This document shows positions 16,423 to 26,566 of a DNA stretch of 64,000 bases, piece after piece (position 1 is the stretch's first letter; every line of letters begins with the position of its first letter). Source of the DNA: Pseudomonas oryzihabitans (lineage in GTDB: Bacteria; Pseudomonadota; Gammaproteobacteria; Pseudomonadales; Pseudomonadaceae); assembly GCF_014522265.1 (NCBI RefSeq), contig NZ_CP017024.1:3384001-3448000 (forward strand), written 5' to 3'. The notes beneath the pieces were generated by a model that saw only the letters and a program-made list of their open reading frames with translations, was not told where the DNA came from and did not search any database. A program made the position numbers and the translations under genes.

Positions 16423-17831
16423 ATGCGCTGGGCCTGCATCCTCTTTCCGCAGCTGGCGCTGGATGCCGTGCTGCGCCGTCACCCGCAGCCGGAGCAGCCG
16501 CTGGTGCTGCTCTCCGGACCACCGCACCGGCGTCTGCTGCAGGCGGTCAATCCGGCCGCCCGGGCCCTGGGACTGCGCCCGGGCCTGACCCTGACCGCCG
16601 CCCAGGCGCTGACCCGCGACTTCGAGCAGCAGGAGCACGATCCGGCACTCATCGAGACTGCCGAGGCGCTGCTGGCGGCCTGGGGCTATGGCTTCAGTTC
16701 CCAGGTCAGCCGCCACTACCCCCGGGCGCTGCTGCTGGAGGTGCAGTCCAGCCTGCCGCTGCTGGGGCCGTGGCCGCGGCTGGAACGGCGCCTGCGCCAG
16801 GAGCTCCAGGGCCTTGGCTTTCGCCATCGGCTGGCCCTGGCGCCCAATCCGGTGGCGGCGCGGGTGCTGACCAATGTCGCCGACGGTCTGGCCGCCTCCG
16901 CCGATGAGCTGCCGCGTCTGCTCGATCGGCTCCCGGTGGAACGGGCCGGTTTCGCCCCCAGCAGGCCCAGGCGCTGGCACGCATGGGCATCCGCCGCCTG
17001 GCGCAGCTCAAGGCCCTGCCCAGGGCCGCCCTGGCCCGCCGCTTCACCCCAGAGCTCCTGCAGCAGCTGGATCTGCTGGGTGGCGGCCGCAGCCTGGCGC
17101 TGGAGTTCTATCAGCCTCCCGACCGTTTCGTGACGCGGGTGGAGCTCAATTTCGAGGTGGAATCCCACCAGGCCCTGCTGTTCCCGCTGCGCCGCCTCAC
17201 CGCCGACCTGGCCGCCTGGCTGGCCAGTCGCGACCGTGGCGTGCAGCGCTTTCTGCTCTGGCTGGAGCATCGCCAGGGTCCGGCCACCGCCCTCACCATC
17301 GGCCTGCTGGCGCCCGAGCGCGATGCCGCCCTGCTATTCGAATTCGCCCGAGGTCGTCTCGAACAGCTGCAGGTGGTGGCGCCGGTACTGGCGCTGCGCC
17401 TGGAAAGCGAGGAATTGCCGCTCTTCGTGCCGGAACGCCATGGTCTGTTCGACGAACGCCCGGCCCAGGCCGTGGGCTGGGAAGTATTGCGCGAGCGCCT
17501 GCGTGCCCGGCTGGGCGAAGCAGCGGTACTCGGTCTTGGCATCCAGGCGGATCACCGTCCCGAGCGCGCCCTAGTCTGGCGCCCGGAACGACGCCTGGAG
17601 ACCGCGCTGCCCGGTCTGCGTCCGGGTTGGCTGCTGAGCGAACCGCGTCCCCTCGACGGTCAGCCACGCCGCGTCCTCGCGGGCCCTGAACGCATCGAAA
17701 GTGGCTGGTGGGACGGGGGCGACCAGCGCCGCGACTACTATCGCATCGAGGTGGCCGACGGACGCCAGGCCTGGGCCTTTCGCCGCTATGGCGAGGAGAC
17801 GCCCTGGTGGATCCAGGGCTGGTTCGCATGA
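16423..17831 (+). pseudogene. imuB: ImuB (Y-family polymerase-like), broken by a one-base frameshift
   Basis: The first part, from MRWACILFPQLALDAVL to DRLPVERAGFAP, is the N-terminal Y-family-like region of ImuB. At the five-C run 16955-16959 the frame shifts; one added C restores QQAQALARMGIRRLAQLKALP and continues as the C-terminal ImuB part, ending WWIQGWFA at 17831. The repaired protein has 469 residues, the usual ImuB size. ImuB lacks polymerase activity in studied species and acts as the hub linking ImuA, DnaE2 and the beta clamp. The stop overlaps the dnaE2 start (ATGA). As written the operon would lose its hub, which makes a homopolymer error the likelier explanation. Confidence 0.9.
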
Positions 17832-20800
17832 GCGGCTATGCCGAGCTGCATTGCCTGTCGAATTTCAGTTTCCAGCGCGGTGCCTCCAGCGCCCTGGAGT
17901 TGTTCGAGCGCGCCAAGGCGCTGGGCTACGCGGCGCTGGCCATCACCGACGAAGGCACCCTGAGCGGCATCGTCCGTGCCTGGCAGGCGGCGCGTCAGGT
18001 CGGGCTGCCACTCATCGTCGGCAGTGAGCTGACCCTCGACGATGGCCTGCGGCTGGTGCTGCTGGCGGAGGATCTGTCGGGTTACGAGACCCTCTGCGCC
18101 CTGATCACCCGGGCGCGCCGTCGTGCGCCCAAGGGCCGCTACCAGCTTGCTCGCGCGGATCTGCAGCCGCCACTGCCCGGGCTGCTGGCGATCTGGTTGC
18201 CGGGAGAAGAACCCGTGGCCGAGGCAGGCGCCTGGCTCAAGCAGGTCTTCGCCGAGCGCCTCTGGCTCGGCGTCGAATTGCTGCGCGGCGCCGACGATAC
18301 CGCCCGACTCCTGCAGTTGCAGGCACTGGGCACCCAACTGGGCGTGCCGGCAGTGGCCTGTGGCGACGTGCACATGCACACCCGCGGGCGCCGGGCCCTG
18401 CAGGATGTGCTCACCGGCATCCGCCATCACCTGCCGGTGGCCGAGGCCGGCTATCGCCTGCATCCCAACGGCGAGCGCCATCTGCGCCCGCTGGCGGTGC
18501 TCGAAAGCCTCTATCCCGCGGCGCTGCGCGCCGAGACCCTGAGGATCGCCGCCCGCTGCCGCTTCGATCTGGGCGAGTTGCGCTATCGCTATCCCCAGGA
18601 GGTGATACCCGCCGGCGCGACGGCCGGCGCCTGGCTGGCCGAGCTGACCCGCCGTGGCCTGGCCTGGCGCTGGCCGGAAGGCGCGCCGGAAAGGGTCACC
18701 GACCAGGTGGCCCGGGAGCTGGCGCTGATCGCCGAAAAGGGCTACGAGAACTACTTCCTCACCGTGTACGACATCGTCGACTACGCCCGCCGCCAGCACA
18801 TCCTCTGCCAGGGCCGCGGCTCGGCGGCCAACTCGGTGGTCTGCTATGTGCTGGGCATCACCGAGCTGAATCCGCTCACCGGCAATCTGCTGTTCGAGCG
18901 CTTCATCTCCCGCGAGCGCGACGAGCCGCCCGATATCGACGTCGATTTCGAGCACGAGCGGCGCGAAGAGGTCATCCAGTACGTCTTTCGCCGCTATGGG
19001 CGCGAGCGGGCCGCGCTCACCGCGGTGGTCAGCACCTATCACGCCGCCGGCGCCCTGCGCGATGTCGGCAAGGCCCTGGGCCTGCCGGGCGACCAGCTCG
19101 ACGCCCTGTCCGGGTGCGCCGGGCGCTGGACCGACGAGATCCCCGGTCCGCAGCGTCTGCGCGAAGCGGGTTTCGACCCGGACAGCCCGCTGCTGCAGCG
19201 AGTGCTCATCCTCGCCGGCCAACTGATCGGCTTTCCCCGGCACCTCTCCCAGCATCCCGGTGGCTTCGTCATTTCCGCAGCGCCCCTGGCGACGCTGGTG
19301 CCGGTGGAAAACGCCGCCATGCCCGAACGCACCCTGATCCAGTGGGACAAGGACGACCTCGATGCCGTGGGCCTGCTCAAGGTCGACATCCTCGCCCTGG
19401 GCATGCTCAGCGCCCTGCGCCGCTGCTTCGATCTGGTCGCCGGCTGGCGCGGCCAGCGCTGGACCCTGGCCAGCCTGCCCCAGGAAGACCCGCCCACCTA
19501 CGCCATGATCTCCCGCGCCGATACGGTGGGGGTGTTCCAGATCGAATCCCGCGCCCAGATGGCCATGCTGCCGCGCCTCAGGCCGCAAACCCTCTACGAC
19601 CTGGTGATCGAGGTGGCCATCGTCCGTCCCGGCCCCATCCAGGGCGACATGGTGCATCCCTATCTGCGCCGCCGGAACGGGGAAGAGGAGGCCGACTATC
19701 CCCATGACGAATTGCGTCCAGCCCTGGAGCGCACCCTGGGAGTGCCGCTGTTCCAGGAACAGGTGATGCAGATCGCCATGGTCGCCGCCCAGTACACGCC
19801 CGGCGAAGCCGATCAGTTGCGCCGCTCCATGGCTGCCTGGAAGCGCCACGGCGGCCTCGAACCCCATCGCCAACGGCTGCACAGCCGCATGGTCGAGCGC
19901 GGCTATCGCCCGGAATTCGCCGCGCGCCTCTTCGAGCAGATCAAGGGCTTCGGCAGCTACGGCTTTCCCGAATCCCATGCCGCCAGCTTCGCCCTGCTGA
20001 CCTATGCCAGCTCCTGGCTCAAGTGCCACGAGCCGGCCGCCTTCGCCTGTGCCCTGGTCAACAGCTGGCCGATGGGTTTCTACAGTCCGGATCAGGTGTT
20101 GCAGGACGCCCGGCGCCACGGCATCGAGGTGCGCGCGGTGACCGTGCAGGCCAGCGACTGGGATTGCCGGCTGGAGGCGAGTGCCGGCCATCAGCCGGCG
20201 ATCCGCCTGGGCCTGCGCCTGGTACAGGGGCTGGCGGAAGCGGCTGGCCAGCGCCTGGTAGCGGCACGGGGTACGCAGCCCTTTCGCGACGTCGAGGACC
20301 TCTGTCGTCGGGCCGAGCTGGATGCCCGGGCGCGCGGACAGCTGGCGGAGGCCGGCGCCCTGGCGGAGCTGGCCGGGGATCGCCATCAGGCACGCTGGGC
20401 CATGGCCGGGGTGGAGCGCCAGCTGCCGCTGTTCGCGTCGGCGGACAGCGCCCTGGAGGAACGCCCGGCCTTGCTCGCACCCAGCGTCGCGGAGGACGTG
20501 CATGCCGACTACCGCATGCTGGGCACCACCCTGGGACCCCATCCGCTGAGCCTGTTGCGCGGTGAACTCCAGGCCCGGCGCTGCCGGGATTTCCGTGAGC
20601 TGGACGAGATCAGACCCGGTGCCCTGGTGCGGGTGGCCGGACTGGTACGCGGACGACAGCGACCGGGCACGGCCAGCGGGGTGATCTTCGTGACCCTGGA
20701 AGACGAGCACGGCATGCTCAATGTGGTGGTCTGGCGCGCGGTGGGCGAACAGCAGCGGCGACCGTTGTTGCAGGCACGATTGCTACAGGTCGAGGGGCAT

Positions 20801-20902
20801 CTGGAACGGGAAGCGGGGGTGCAGCACCTGATCGCCGGTCGCTTGACCGACCTGAGTCCTTTGCTCGACGAACTCATGGTGTCGAGTCGGGATTTCCACT
20901 AG
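17828..20902 (+). CDS. dnaE2: DnaE2, error-prone DNA polymerase III alpha-like subunit
   Basis: A 1024-residue C-family polymerase. It starts with the PHP domain ([31 protein letters not shown] near 180), followed by the polymerase core ([36 protein letters not shown] with the catalytic aspartates, and the thumb/fingers [14 protein letters not shown]) and a C-terminal OB fold ([27 protein letters not shown]). The length of about 1020 and the partner genes identify DnaE2 rather than the replicative DnaE1 of about 1170. It carries out SOS-induced translesion synthesis. Its ATG overlaps the imuB stop. Confidence 0.95.
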   Translation: MSGYAELHCLSNFSFQRGASSALELFERAKALGYAALAITDEGTLSGIVRAWQAARQVGLPLIVGSELTLDDGLRLVLLAEDLSGYETLCALITRARRRAPKGRYQLARADLQPPLPGLLAIWLPGEEPVAEAGAWLKQVFAERLWLGVELLRGADDTARLLQLQALGTQLGVPAVACGDVHMHTRGRRALQDVLTGIRHHLPVAEAGYRLHPNGERHLRPLAVLESLYPAALRAETLRIAARCRFDLGELRYRYPQEVIPAGATAGAWLAELTRRGLAWRWPEGAPERVTDQVARELALIAEKGYENYFLTVYDIVDYARRQHILCQGRGSAANSVVCYVLGITELNPLTGNLLFERFISRERDEPPDIDVDFEHERREEVIQYVFRRYGRERAALTAVVSTYHAAGALRDVGKALGLPGDQLDALSGCAGRWTDEIPGPQRLREAGFDPDSPLLQRVLILAGQLIGFPRHLSQHPGGFVISAAPLATLVPVENAAMPERTLIQWDKDDLDAVGLLKVDILALGMLSALRRCFDLVAGWRGQRWTLASLPQEDPPTYAMISRADTVGVFQIESRAQMAMLPRLRPQTLYDLVIEVAIVRPGPIQGDMVHPYLRRRNGEEEADYPHDELRPALERTLGVPLFQEQVMQIAMVAAQYTPGEADQLRRSMAAWKRHGGLEPHRQRLHSRMVERGYRPEFAARLFEQIKGFGSYGFPESHAASFALLTYASSWLKCHEPAAFACALVNSWPMGFYSPDQVLQDARRHGIEVRAVTVQASDWDCRLEASAGHQPAIRLGLRLVQGLAEAAGQRLVAARGTQPFRDVEDLCRRAELDARARGQLAEAGALAELAGDRHQARWAMAGVERQLPLFASADSALEERPALLAPSVAEDVHADYRMLGTTLGPHPLSLLRGELQARRCRDFRELDEIRPGALVRVAGLVRGRQRPGTASGVIFVTLEDEHGMLNVVVWRAVGEQQRRPLLQARLLQVEGHLEREAGVQHLIAGRLTDLSPLLDELMVSSRDFH

Positions 20903-21004
20903 GGCTTGAGGGAGAGGTGAGGCGGGGGAGAGGCTGGTGGAGCGGGGGACTGTCTTCCGAAGCGCTCTGAAGCGCCCGGAAGACAAGAATCGACCAACGC
21001 AGTC

Positions 21005-21277
21005 TTAGCTGACGGCGTCTTTGAGGCCTTTGCCGGGCTTGAAGCCGGGCAGCTTGGCAGCGGCGATCTTGATGGTGGCACCGGTCTGCGGGTTGCGGCC
21101 TTCGCGAGCAGCGCGCTCTTTTACTGCGAAAGTTCCGAAACCGACCAGGCTGACGCTGTCGCCTTGCTTCAGGGCGTCGGTCACCGCAGTGGTGAAGGCG
21201 TCCAGGGCTTTGGCAGCGGTGGCCTTGGGCAGGTCGGCAGACGCGGCAATGGCGTCGATCAGCTCAGCTTTATTCAT
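21005..21277 (-). CDS. hupB: HU-family DNA-binding protein
   Basis: The 90-residue protein is a full HU/IHF-family histone-like protein: [46 protein letters not shown] with the DNA-contacting beta-arm, and [17 protein letters not shown] at the end. It bends and compacts DNA as a homodimer or heterodimer. It is monocistronic here, facing away from YkgJ and convergent with dnaE2. Sequence is of the HU-beta type; the hupB/hupN distinction among Pseudomonas paralogues is uncertain. Confidence 0.92.
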   Translation of the reverse strand: MNKAELIDAIAASADLPKATAAKALDAFTTAVTDALKQGDSVSLVGFGTFAVKERAAREGRNPQTGATIKIAAAKLPGFKPGKGLKDAVS

Positions 21278-21536
21278 GTAAAAACTCCATGTGTGAGTAT
21301 TGGCCAGGCAGTATAGCGGCAGCTTTGCCTTGCGTAGAGCCTTTGTGAGCCTCTACGTGGCCGGTTGAAGCAGCCTTGTTGTTCGGCGCTACAGGATACG
21401 CATAGCGGGCGAAAGAACGATAGGGTATTCGATCTGGCAGGGGCGTGAAAACCTGATCCGCACTGCATTTTCCACGCTTCACAGCCCAACCGTCGCCTTT
21501 TTGGGCAGCGGCAATGGCCGTTTGGTTTCCTCTAGT

Positions 21537-21689
21537 CGCTGAACGAAAAGTCGCCGAGCGATGGTGAGGCGAGGCGAAAAACCTTGAGGAAGCGGAGTTT
21601 ACGAGTGGTAAATGAGCATTCCGACCGGGCTGGCGATCCAGAGGTTTTTCAACGAAGCATCACCGAGTGCAGGCAGTTTTCGTACAGTG
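21537..21689. repeat. Palindromic MITE-like element, copy 1
   Basis: The ends form an imperfect inverted repeat: ACGAAAAGTCGCC on the left pairs with GGCAGTTTTCGT on the right, and GGCGAAAAACC pairs with GGTTTTTCAACG further in. The centre carries GAGGAAGCGGAGTTTACGAG and TAAATGAGCATTCCGA, nearly identical to the centre of the element at 60327-60470. It sits between the hupB promoter side and the stop of the YkgJ gene. It encodes no protein. The remainder of 21278-21536 is hupB upstream DNA without another gene. Confidence 0.75.
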
Positions 21690-21690
21690 C

Positions 21691-22062
21691 CTAAGCTACG
21701 CGGTCGGGCGAGATATGCGGCTGCAACGGTGGCGTCAGGGGCGGCAGGCCATAGGCCGCACGGGCGGCATCGCAGTGCGGATTGGCTTCGCCATGCTCCC
21801 AGGCGGCGGTGAACTCGCGGCAGGTGCTGGAACGGTTTTCATAGACGGTGCAGCGCGTGCCGCAGCCCACCTCGCCGAGCAGGGCCGCACAGCGTACCGG
21901 CTTCTGCTCGGTGCCCTGCATGGCTACCAGGTGCGGGCTGATCGCGACGGTCAGGTAGTCGGGCACCAGGCCGCCTGCCGACTGGCATTCGCCCCAATAG
22001 AAAGACACGCGAAAATGGGCGCAGCAGGCGCCACAGCTGAGGCAGGGATTCTCGGTCGACAT
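21691..22062 (-). CDS. YkgJ-family cysteine cluster protein
   Basis: The 123-residue protein begins with NPCLSCGACCAHF and contains further cysteines in RCAALLGEVGCGTRCTVYENRSSTCREF. This CxxCxxCC...C pattern defines the YkgJ/Fe-S or zinc cluster family (PF03692 type). Function is not established for most members; a metal-binding role follows from the cysteines. It is monocistronic. Its stop abuts the palindromic element at 21537-21689. Confidence 0.85.
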   Translation of the reverse strand: MSTENPCLSCGACCAHFRVSFYWGECQSAGGLVPDYLTVAISPHLVAMQGTEQKPVRCAALLGEVGCGTRCTVYENRSSTCREFTAAWEHGEANPHCDAARAAYGLPPLTPPLQPHISPDRVA

Positions 22063-22168
22063 GGACGACAGCCATCGTAGGAACCGGCAGGGCCGGCGGG
22101 ACAGGCACGGATTCTAGGCAAGCCCCGTGAGGCTGCGAAGCCCCCTCCAACGACCGTTCGGCGGCGAC

Positions 22169-23077
22169 CTACGGCAGTCTTTTCAGGTGCTCGGGCGTGA
22201 CCAGATGTCGCTGCAGCCAGGCAATGAACAGCCGCACCTTGGCCGGCACCAGGCGCCGATGGGGATAGAGGGCGTGGATGGCGATGGCCTGGGTGTACCA
22301 GGGGGCGAACAGTCGCTCCAGGCGACCCGCCGCCAGGTCATCGCCCACCAGGAAATCCGGCTGGCGAATGATGCCGTGGCCGTCCAGCGCCGCCTGGTGG
22401 AGGACGCTGCCATTGTTGGCGCGCAGTGGACCGCTGACCTTGACCTGCAGGCGCTCCCCCTCACGCTGGAATTCCCAGAGATCGCCATCGCTGGCGTAGC
22501 TGTAGAGCAGGCAACGATGCTCACGCAAGGCGGTGGGATGCTCGGGGCGACCATGGCGCTGCAAATAGGCGGGTGCGGCACAGATGAACAGCTCGACCGC
22601 TCCCAGGGGCTGCGCCACCAGACTGGAGTCGCTGAGGTCGCCGATGCGCACGGCCAGATCGAAGCCTTCCTCGACCAGGCGCACCTGGCGATCGCTCAGC
22701 TCCAGATCGATGGCGACCTCGGGATATTCATGCAGGAAGCTACTCACCAGCGGCGCCAGGTGACGTACGCCAAAGGTGAGGGGCGCACTGACCCTGAGCC
22801 GCCCCTGGGGCCGCTCGTGGCCTTCCTGCAGGCGCTGCTCGAGGGCCTCCAGATCACCGAGCAGCGGGACCAGTCCTTCATGCAGCGTACGCCCGGCCTC
22901 GGTCAGGCTCAGGGTGCGGGTGGTGCGTTGCAGCAGCCGAGTGCCGTAGTGGCGCTCCAGGGCCGCCAGGTGCTTGGTAAGCGCCGAGCGCGACAGCTCC
23001 AGCCGCTCCGCTGCGGCGGTCAGGCTGCCCAGTTCGACGATCTTGATGAAGGCTTGCAGGGCTCTCAGAGTGTCCAA
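22169..23077 (-). CDS. LysR-family transcriptional regulator
   Basis: The protein has 302 residues. The N-terminal helix-turn-helix (ALQAFIKIVELGSLTAAAERLELSRSALTKHLAALERHYGTRLLQRTTRTLSLTEAG is the pattern by position 5-60) is followed by a substrate-binding domain. The frame begins at TTG 23077, giving DTLRALQAF; no in-frame ATG fits better. It is divergent from the DoxX-YgiD pair at 23180, a usual LysR arrangement, and TGTTTCCA (23082-23089) and TGGAAACA (23134-23141) form an inverted repeat between the genes that may be its binding region. Inducer unknown. Confidence 0.88.
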   Translation of the reverse strand: MDTLRALQAFIKIVELGSLTAAAERLELSRSALTKHLAALERHYGTRLLQRTTRTLSLTEAGRTLHEGLVPLLGDLEALEQRLQEGHERPQGRLRVSAPLTFGVRHLAPLVSSFLHEYPEVAIDLELSDRQVRLVEEGFDLAVRIGDLSDSSLVAQPLGAVELFICAAPAYLQRHGRPEHPTALREHRCLLYSYASDGDLWEFQREGERLQVKVSGPLRANNGSVLHQAALDGHGIIRQPDFLVGDDLAAGRLERLFAPWYTQAIAIHALYPHRRLVPAKVRLFIAWLQRHLVTPEHLKRLP

Positions 23078-23179
23078 GGATTGTTTCCATAGCGTGCACA
23101 GTTCATTCCCAGGGTGCGCCTTTATTCGCGTGCTGGAAACAGGACAATAGCGTCATCCTTCCTCCGTTCGAGAATCAGC

Positions 23180-23578
23180 ATGACCGACCGTACTGCATCC
23201 TATGCCCCGCTGTTGCTGCGCCTGGCCCTGGGCGCCATGTTCCTGGCCCACGGCCTGACCAAGCTGCTGGTGTTCACCCTGCCGGGCACGGCGGGTTTCT
23301 TCGCCTCGGTGGGCTTTCCCGGCTGGCTGGCCTATCCGGTCACCTTCTTCGAGCTGGGCGCGGGCGTACTCCTGATCCTCGGCGCCTGGGTGCGTCCGGT
23401 CGCGGCAATCGCCGCCGTCCAACTGTTCGCGGCCGCGACGGTCCATTTCGGCAACGGCTGGTCCTTCTCCAATCCCCATGGCGGCTGGGAATATCCGGTC
23501 TTTCTCGCCGTGACCGCCGCCGCCCTGGCACTGCTGGGCGCTGGCCAGCTCTCCTGGGATGCCCGCAAGCATTCCTGA
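23180..23578 (+). CDS. DoxX-family membrane protein
   Basis: The protein has 132 residues with four hydrophobic segments and the DoxX opening LLLRLALGAMFLAHGLTKL, then FFASVGFPGWLAYPVTFFELGAGVLLILG. DoxX proteins are small inner-membrane proteins linked to redox or thiosulfate-quinone functions in a few organisms, otherwise unassigned. The ygiD-like dioxygenase gene begins 22 bases downstream, and a LysR regulator is divergent, a grouping common in pseudomonads. Two in-frame starts are possible; ATG 23180 gives the canonical length. Confidence 0.85.
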   Translation: MTDRTASYAPLLLRLALGAMFLAHGLTKLLVFTLPGTAGFFASVGFPGWLAYPVTFFELGAGVLLILGAWVRPVAAIAAVQLFAAATVHFGNGWSFSNPHGGWEYPVFLAVTAAALALLGAGQLSWDARKHS

Positions 23579-23600
23579 ACCCTGCTCAGAGGTCGCCACC

Positions 23601-24377
23601 ATGTCGCTTCCCACCCTGTTCGTTTCTCACGGTTCGCCCATGGAGGCGCTCGACGCCGGCGCGGCGGGAACGGCCTGGCGCGACCTGGGACGGTCGCTGC
23701 CGCCCCCGGCCGCCATCGTTGTGGTCTCGGCGCACTTCGATACCCGGGTTCCGCTGTTCGGCAGCGCCAAGCGGCCGGCTACCGTCCATGACTTCTATGG
23801 CTTTCCCGAGGCCCTCTATCAACTGGACTATCCCGCGCCTGGCGCTCCGGCCCTGGCCGAGCAGCTGGCGCAAGGGCTACGTGATCAGGGCTGGGAGGCC
23901 GAGACGGGCGAGCAAGGACTGGATCATGGCGCCTGGGTGCCGCTGCGCTATCTCTATCCCGACGCTCGGATCCCCGTGGTGCCGCTGTCGATGAGCGCTG
24001 CCCGCGGGCCGGACTACCACTATGCCCTGGGCCAGGCGCTGGCCAGGGTGCTACCGGCGGACACCCTGCTGATCGGCTCGGGCAGCCTGACCCACAACCT
24101 CGGTGATTTCCGCCGTGGCGGCGCCGACTCCCCCAGCTATGTGCGGGACTTCCAGCAATGGATGCAGACCCGCCTGCGCGAGCGGGACCTGGACGCCTTG
24201 CTCGATTACCGACGTCAGGCGCCGCAGGCCCGCCAGGCCCATCCCACCGACGAGCACCTGTTGCCGCTGTTCGTCGCCCTGGGCGCGGCCGACCCCGAGG
24301 GCACCTTCAGCGTCCATCACGACGGCATCGCCCATCGCATCCTGGCCATGGATCTCTACGGCTTTTCCCGTCACTAG
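23601..24377 (+). CDS. ygiD: DODA-type extradiol ring-cleavage dioxygenase (4,5-DOPA dioxygenase family)
   Basis: The 258-residue enzyme belongs to the class III extradiol (LigB-like) group. It shows FVSHGSPMEALD with the first histidine, VVSAHFDTRVP, DHGAWVPLRYLYPDA, IGSGSLTHNLGDFRR and a C-terminal SVHHDGIAHRILAMDLYGF. Histidines at these positions hold the metal in YgiD. In the laboratory YgiD cleaves L-DOPA; its natural substrate is uncertain. AGAGGT precedes the ATG. It forms an operon with the DoxX gene and ends at a strong terminator. Confidence 0.9.
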   Translation: MSLPTLFVSHGSPMEALDAGAAGTAWRDLGRSLPPPAAIVVVSAHFDTRVPLFGSAKRPATVHDFYGFPEALYQLDYPAPGAPALAEQLAQGLRDQGWEAETGEQGLDHGAWVPLRYLYPDARIPVVPLSMSAARGPDYHYALGQALARVLPADTLLIGSGSLTHNLGDFRRGGADSPSYVRDFQQWMQTRLRERDLDALLDYRRQAPQARQAHPTDEHLLPLFVALGAADPEGTFSVHHDGIAHRILAMDLYGFSRH

Positions 24378-24389
24378 CCGTTCGCCAAC

Positions 24390-24424
24390 AAAAAGCCCGG
24401 AGCGGTAACGCATCCGGGCTTTTT
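24390..24424. terminator. Bidirectional terminator between ygiD and the Yip1 gene
   Basis: A perfect 12-bp stem, AAAAAGCCCGGA with TCCGGGCTTTTT, surrounds an 11-base loop. A and T runs on either side let it terminate both converging genes (stops at 24377 and 24448). Confidence 0.9.
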
Positions 24425-24447
24425 GCTAACGGCAGTGTGACGTTCGA

Positions 24448-25041
24448 TCAGCCGAACAGCTTGGGACCATAGCCCCACATCAGAACCGTGGTCGCCATCA
24501 GCACCTCCAGCACCAGCACCCCGATGGCCAGGGTGGAACCGGACATGATGAAGCCTTCCCGCTGGTCGATATTGAGGAAGGAGGGGATACCCGTATAGAG
24601 CAGGTAGGCCGAATAGGCCAGGCCGACGATCCCGGCGATGGCGCACAGCCACACCAGCGGATAGAAGCCCACCAGACCGCTCAGCAGCATGGGCGTGGCC
24701 ACGTAGCCGGCGAAGAGGATGCAGCGGTTGGCACTGGGCCGATCCGGATAGCGCCGCGCCAGCCAGTGGATCACATGCCCCATGGCTACGACGGCCGCCA
24801 TGATCAGCGCATAGCTGATGACCGCCAGGACCACCGCCGTGGGTATGTCCAGCACATGGGCTTCACCGCCGCCGAAGCGCCAGCCGAAGGTGGTGGTCCC
24901 TACCAGGGAAGCGACGACGGGAATGGCCGCCAGGAAGGCGACATGATGGGCGAAGAAGTGTCCGACCGTTTCCCCTTCGCGACGGATCTGTTGCCACTCG
25001 CGATCGGGATGGGCCAGCAGGCCCCAGACATGATTGATCAT
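24448..25041 (-). CDS. Yip1-family inner-membrane protein
   Basis: The start at 25041 gives MINHVWGLLAHPDREWQQIRRE, the usual opening of this family in pseudomonads, and follows GAGGAG at proper spacing; an ATG 33 bases upstream is in frame but less likely. The 197-residue product has a short cytoplasmic N-terminus and five hydrophobic segments. Yip1-domain proteins of bacteria have no settled function. It is monocistronic and converges on ygiD. Confidence 0.85.
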   Translation of the reverse strand: MINHVWGLLAHPDREWQQIRREGETVGHFFAHHVAFLAAIPVVASLVGTTTFGWRFGGGEAHVLDIPTAVVLAVISYALIMAAVVAMGHVIHWLARRYPDRPSANRCILFAGYVATPMLLSGLVGFYPLVWLCAIAGIVGLAYSAYLLYTGIPSFLNIDQREGFIMSGSTLAIGVLVLEVLMATTVLMWGYGPKLFG

Positions 25042-25333
25042 GATCCTGCTCCTCACCCGCTGTGGTCGCCGCAAGCGGGCCTCTATGGATGGCGAACGCT
25101 GGGTAAAACGCGACTGGCGACTACCTTAGGAGTATAGAAGAGGTCTGGAATGCGTCATGCGAGCCGACGAAGGGCAGCTTGCCTGCAGACGAAGCGACTA
25201 ATGGTGCACAGAGCACCAGGCTGGTGCGTTTCTTGGCCTCTGCTGTCCGGCCAGCGCCCGGAAGGCAATACCTGACCACTTGGACAGGAAATTGCTTGTT
25301 CAGGGTATCTGTTACCGCCAAACGAGGCCTGTC

Positions 25334-26491
25334 ATGCCATCTCTCGACATCATCATCGCCGGCGCCGGCATGGGCGGTCTCACCGCCGCCCTGGCGTTGC
25401 AGCAGGCCGGGCACCGGGTCCGCCTGTTCGAGCGCGCGCAGGATCTCGCCCCCATCGGTGCGGCCATTTCCATCTGGCCCAACGGCGTCAAGGTACTCGA
25501 ACACCTGGGGCTCGGGTCCGCTATCGCCGCGGTCAGCGGTGACATGCAGACCATGAGCTACCGGGACCACGAGGGACGGTTGCTTACCCAGTTCAGCCTG
25601 CTGCCTCTTTATACGGCCGTGGGCCGGCCAGCACGTCCCATCGCCCGTGCCCACCTGCAGCGACTGCTGCTGGAAGCCGTGGGCGCCGAGCGGGTGACCC
25701 TGGGTGTTGGTTGCGACGGCTTCGAGCAGGATGCGACCGGGGTGACCGTGCTCCTTGGCGACGGTCGGCGCGAACGGGCCGATCTGCTGATCGCTGCCGA
25801 TGGAACCCACTCGCGCCTGCGGGAGCGGGTGGTGGGCCAGGCCATCACCCGTGAGTATTGCGGCTACGTGAACTGGAACGGGCGGGTGAGGATCGCGCCG
25901 GAGCTGGCCGAGGCCCACGACTGGGCGCAATTCGTCGGGGCGCACCAGCGGGTTTCCCTGATGCCCATGGGCGGCGGCGAATTCTATTTCTTTTTCGACG
26001 TACCCCTGCCCAAGGGCACACCCAACGACCGCGGCCGTTACCGCGCGGAGCTGGCCGAGCACTTCGCCGGCTGGGCGCCGCCGGTGCAGCGCCTCATCGA
26101 ACGACTGGATCCCCAGGGTGTGGCCCGCGTGGAGATCCACGATACCCGGCCATTGCCGACCCTGGTGCAGGGACGGGTGGCGCTCCTGGGCGATTCCGCC
26201 CATGCCATGGCCCCGGACCTGGGGCAGGGCGGTTGCCAGGCCATGGAGGATGCCTGGGTGCTGGCGCGCTGCCTGGACGCCGAGACCGATCCGCGCGCGG
26301 CCCTGCAGGCCTACGAGCAGGCCCGGCTGGAACGGGTCGCCGGCATCGTCGAGCGGGCGCGCAAGCGCTGCGAGATCACCCACGGTCATGAGCCCCTGGC
26401 CACCCAGGCCTGGTACGCCGAGCTGGCCCGGGAAACCGGCGAAACGGTGATCGCCGGCCTGCGCAAGACCGCCGAGGGCGGTCCGCTGTGA
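25334..26491 (+). CDS. hpxO: FAD-dependent urate hydroxylase
   Basis: The 385-residue flavoprotein monooxygenase has GAGMGG at 10-15 and the second FAD motif LLGDSAHAMAPDLGQGG. Stretches diagnostic of HpxO are all present: AAISIWPNGVKVLEHLGLG, GYVNWNGRV, EFYFFFDVPLPKG, FAGWAPPVQ and the end RKRCEITHGHEP. HpxO converts urate to 5-hydroxyisourate using NADH and oxygen, the first step of urate breakdown without uricase. No other purine genes are adjacent; the codB-codA pair lies 16 kb away. The upstream 25042-25333 stretch shows no gene. Confidence 0.88.
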   Translation: MPSLDIIIAGAGMGGLTAALALQQAGHRVRLFERAQDLAPIGAAISIWPNGVKVLEHLGLGSAIAAVSGDMQTMSYRDHEGRLLTQFSLLPLYTAVGRPARPIARAHLQRLLLEAVGAERVTLGVGCDGFEQDATGVTVLLGDGRRERADLLIAADGTHSRLRERVVGQAITREYCGYVNWNGRVRIAPELAEAHDWAQFVGAHQRVSLMPMGGGEFYFFFDVPLPKGTPNDRGRYRAELAEHFAGWAPPVQRLIERLDPQGVARVEIHDTRPLPTLVQGRVALLGDSAHAMAPDLGQGGCQAMEDAWVLARCLDAETDPRAALQAYEQARLERVAGIVERARKRCEITHGHEPLATQAWYAELARETGETVIAGLRKTAEGGPL

Positions 26492-26566
26492 AATAGCCCT
26501 GGCCCGCGGGGACGAATGGCAGTGCCGGGGGTCGAAAGGCCCACGTCCTCGTCGGAGAGTTAGCCC

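Noticed and set aside
17786-20710. A 974-codon open frame antisense to dnaE2, and similar long antisense frames over 9022-11409 and 45756-48578
   Set aside because: They mirror strongly conserved genes in a high-GC genome, where stop codons are rare on the other strand. Their products are low-complexity and match no family motif.
23082-23141. The TGTTTCCA...TGGAAACA inverted repeat as a firm LysR operator
   Set aside because: The arms are 44 bases apart and lack the T-N11-A core, so it is mentioned only as a possibility under the LysR gene.
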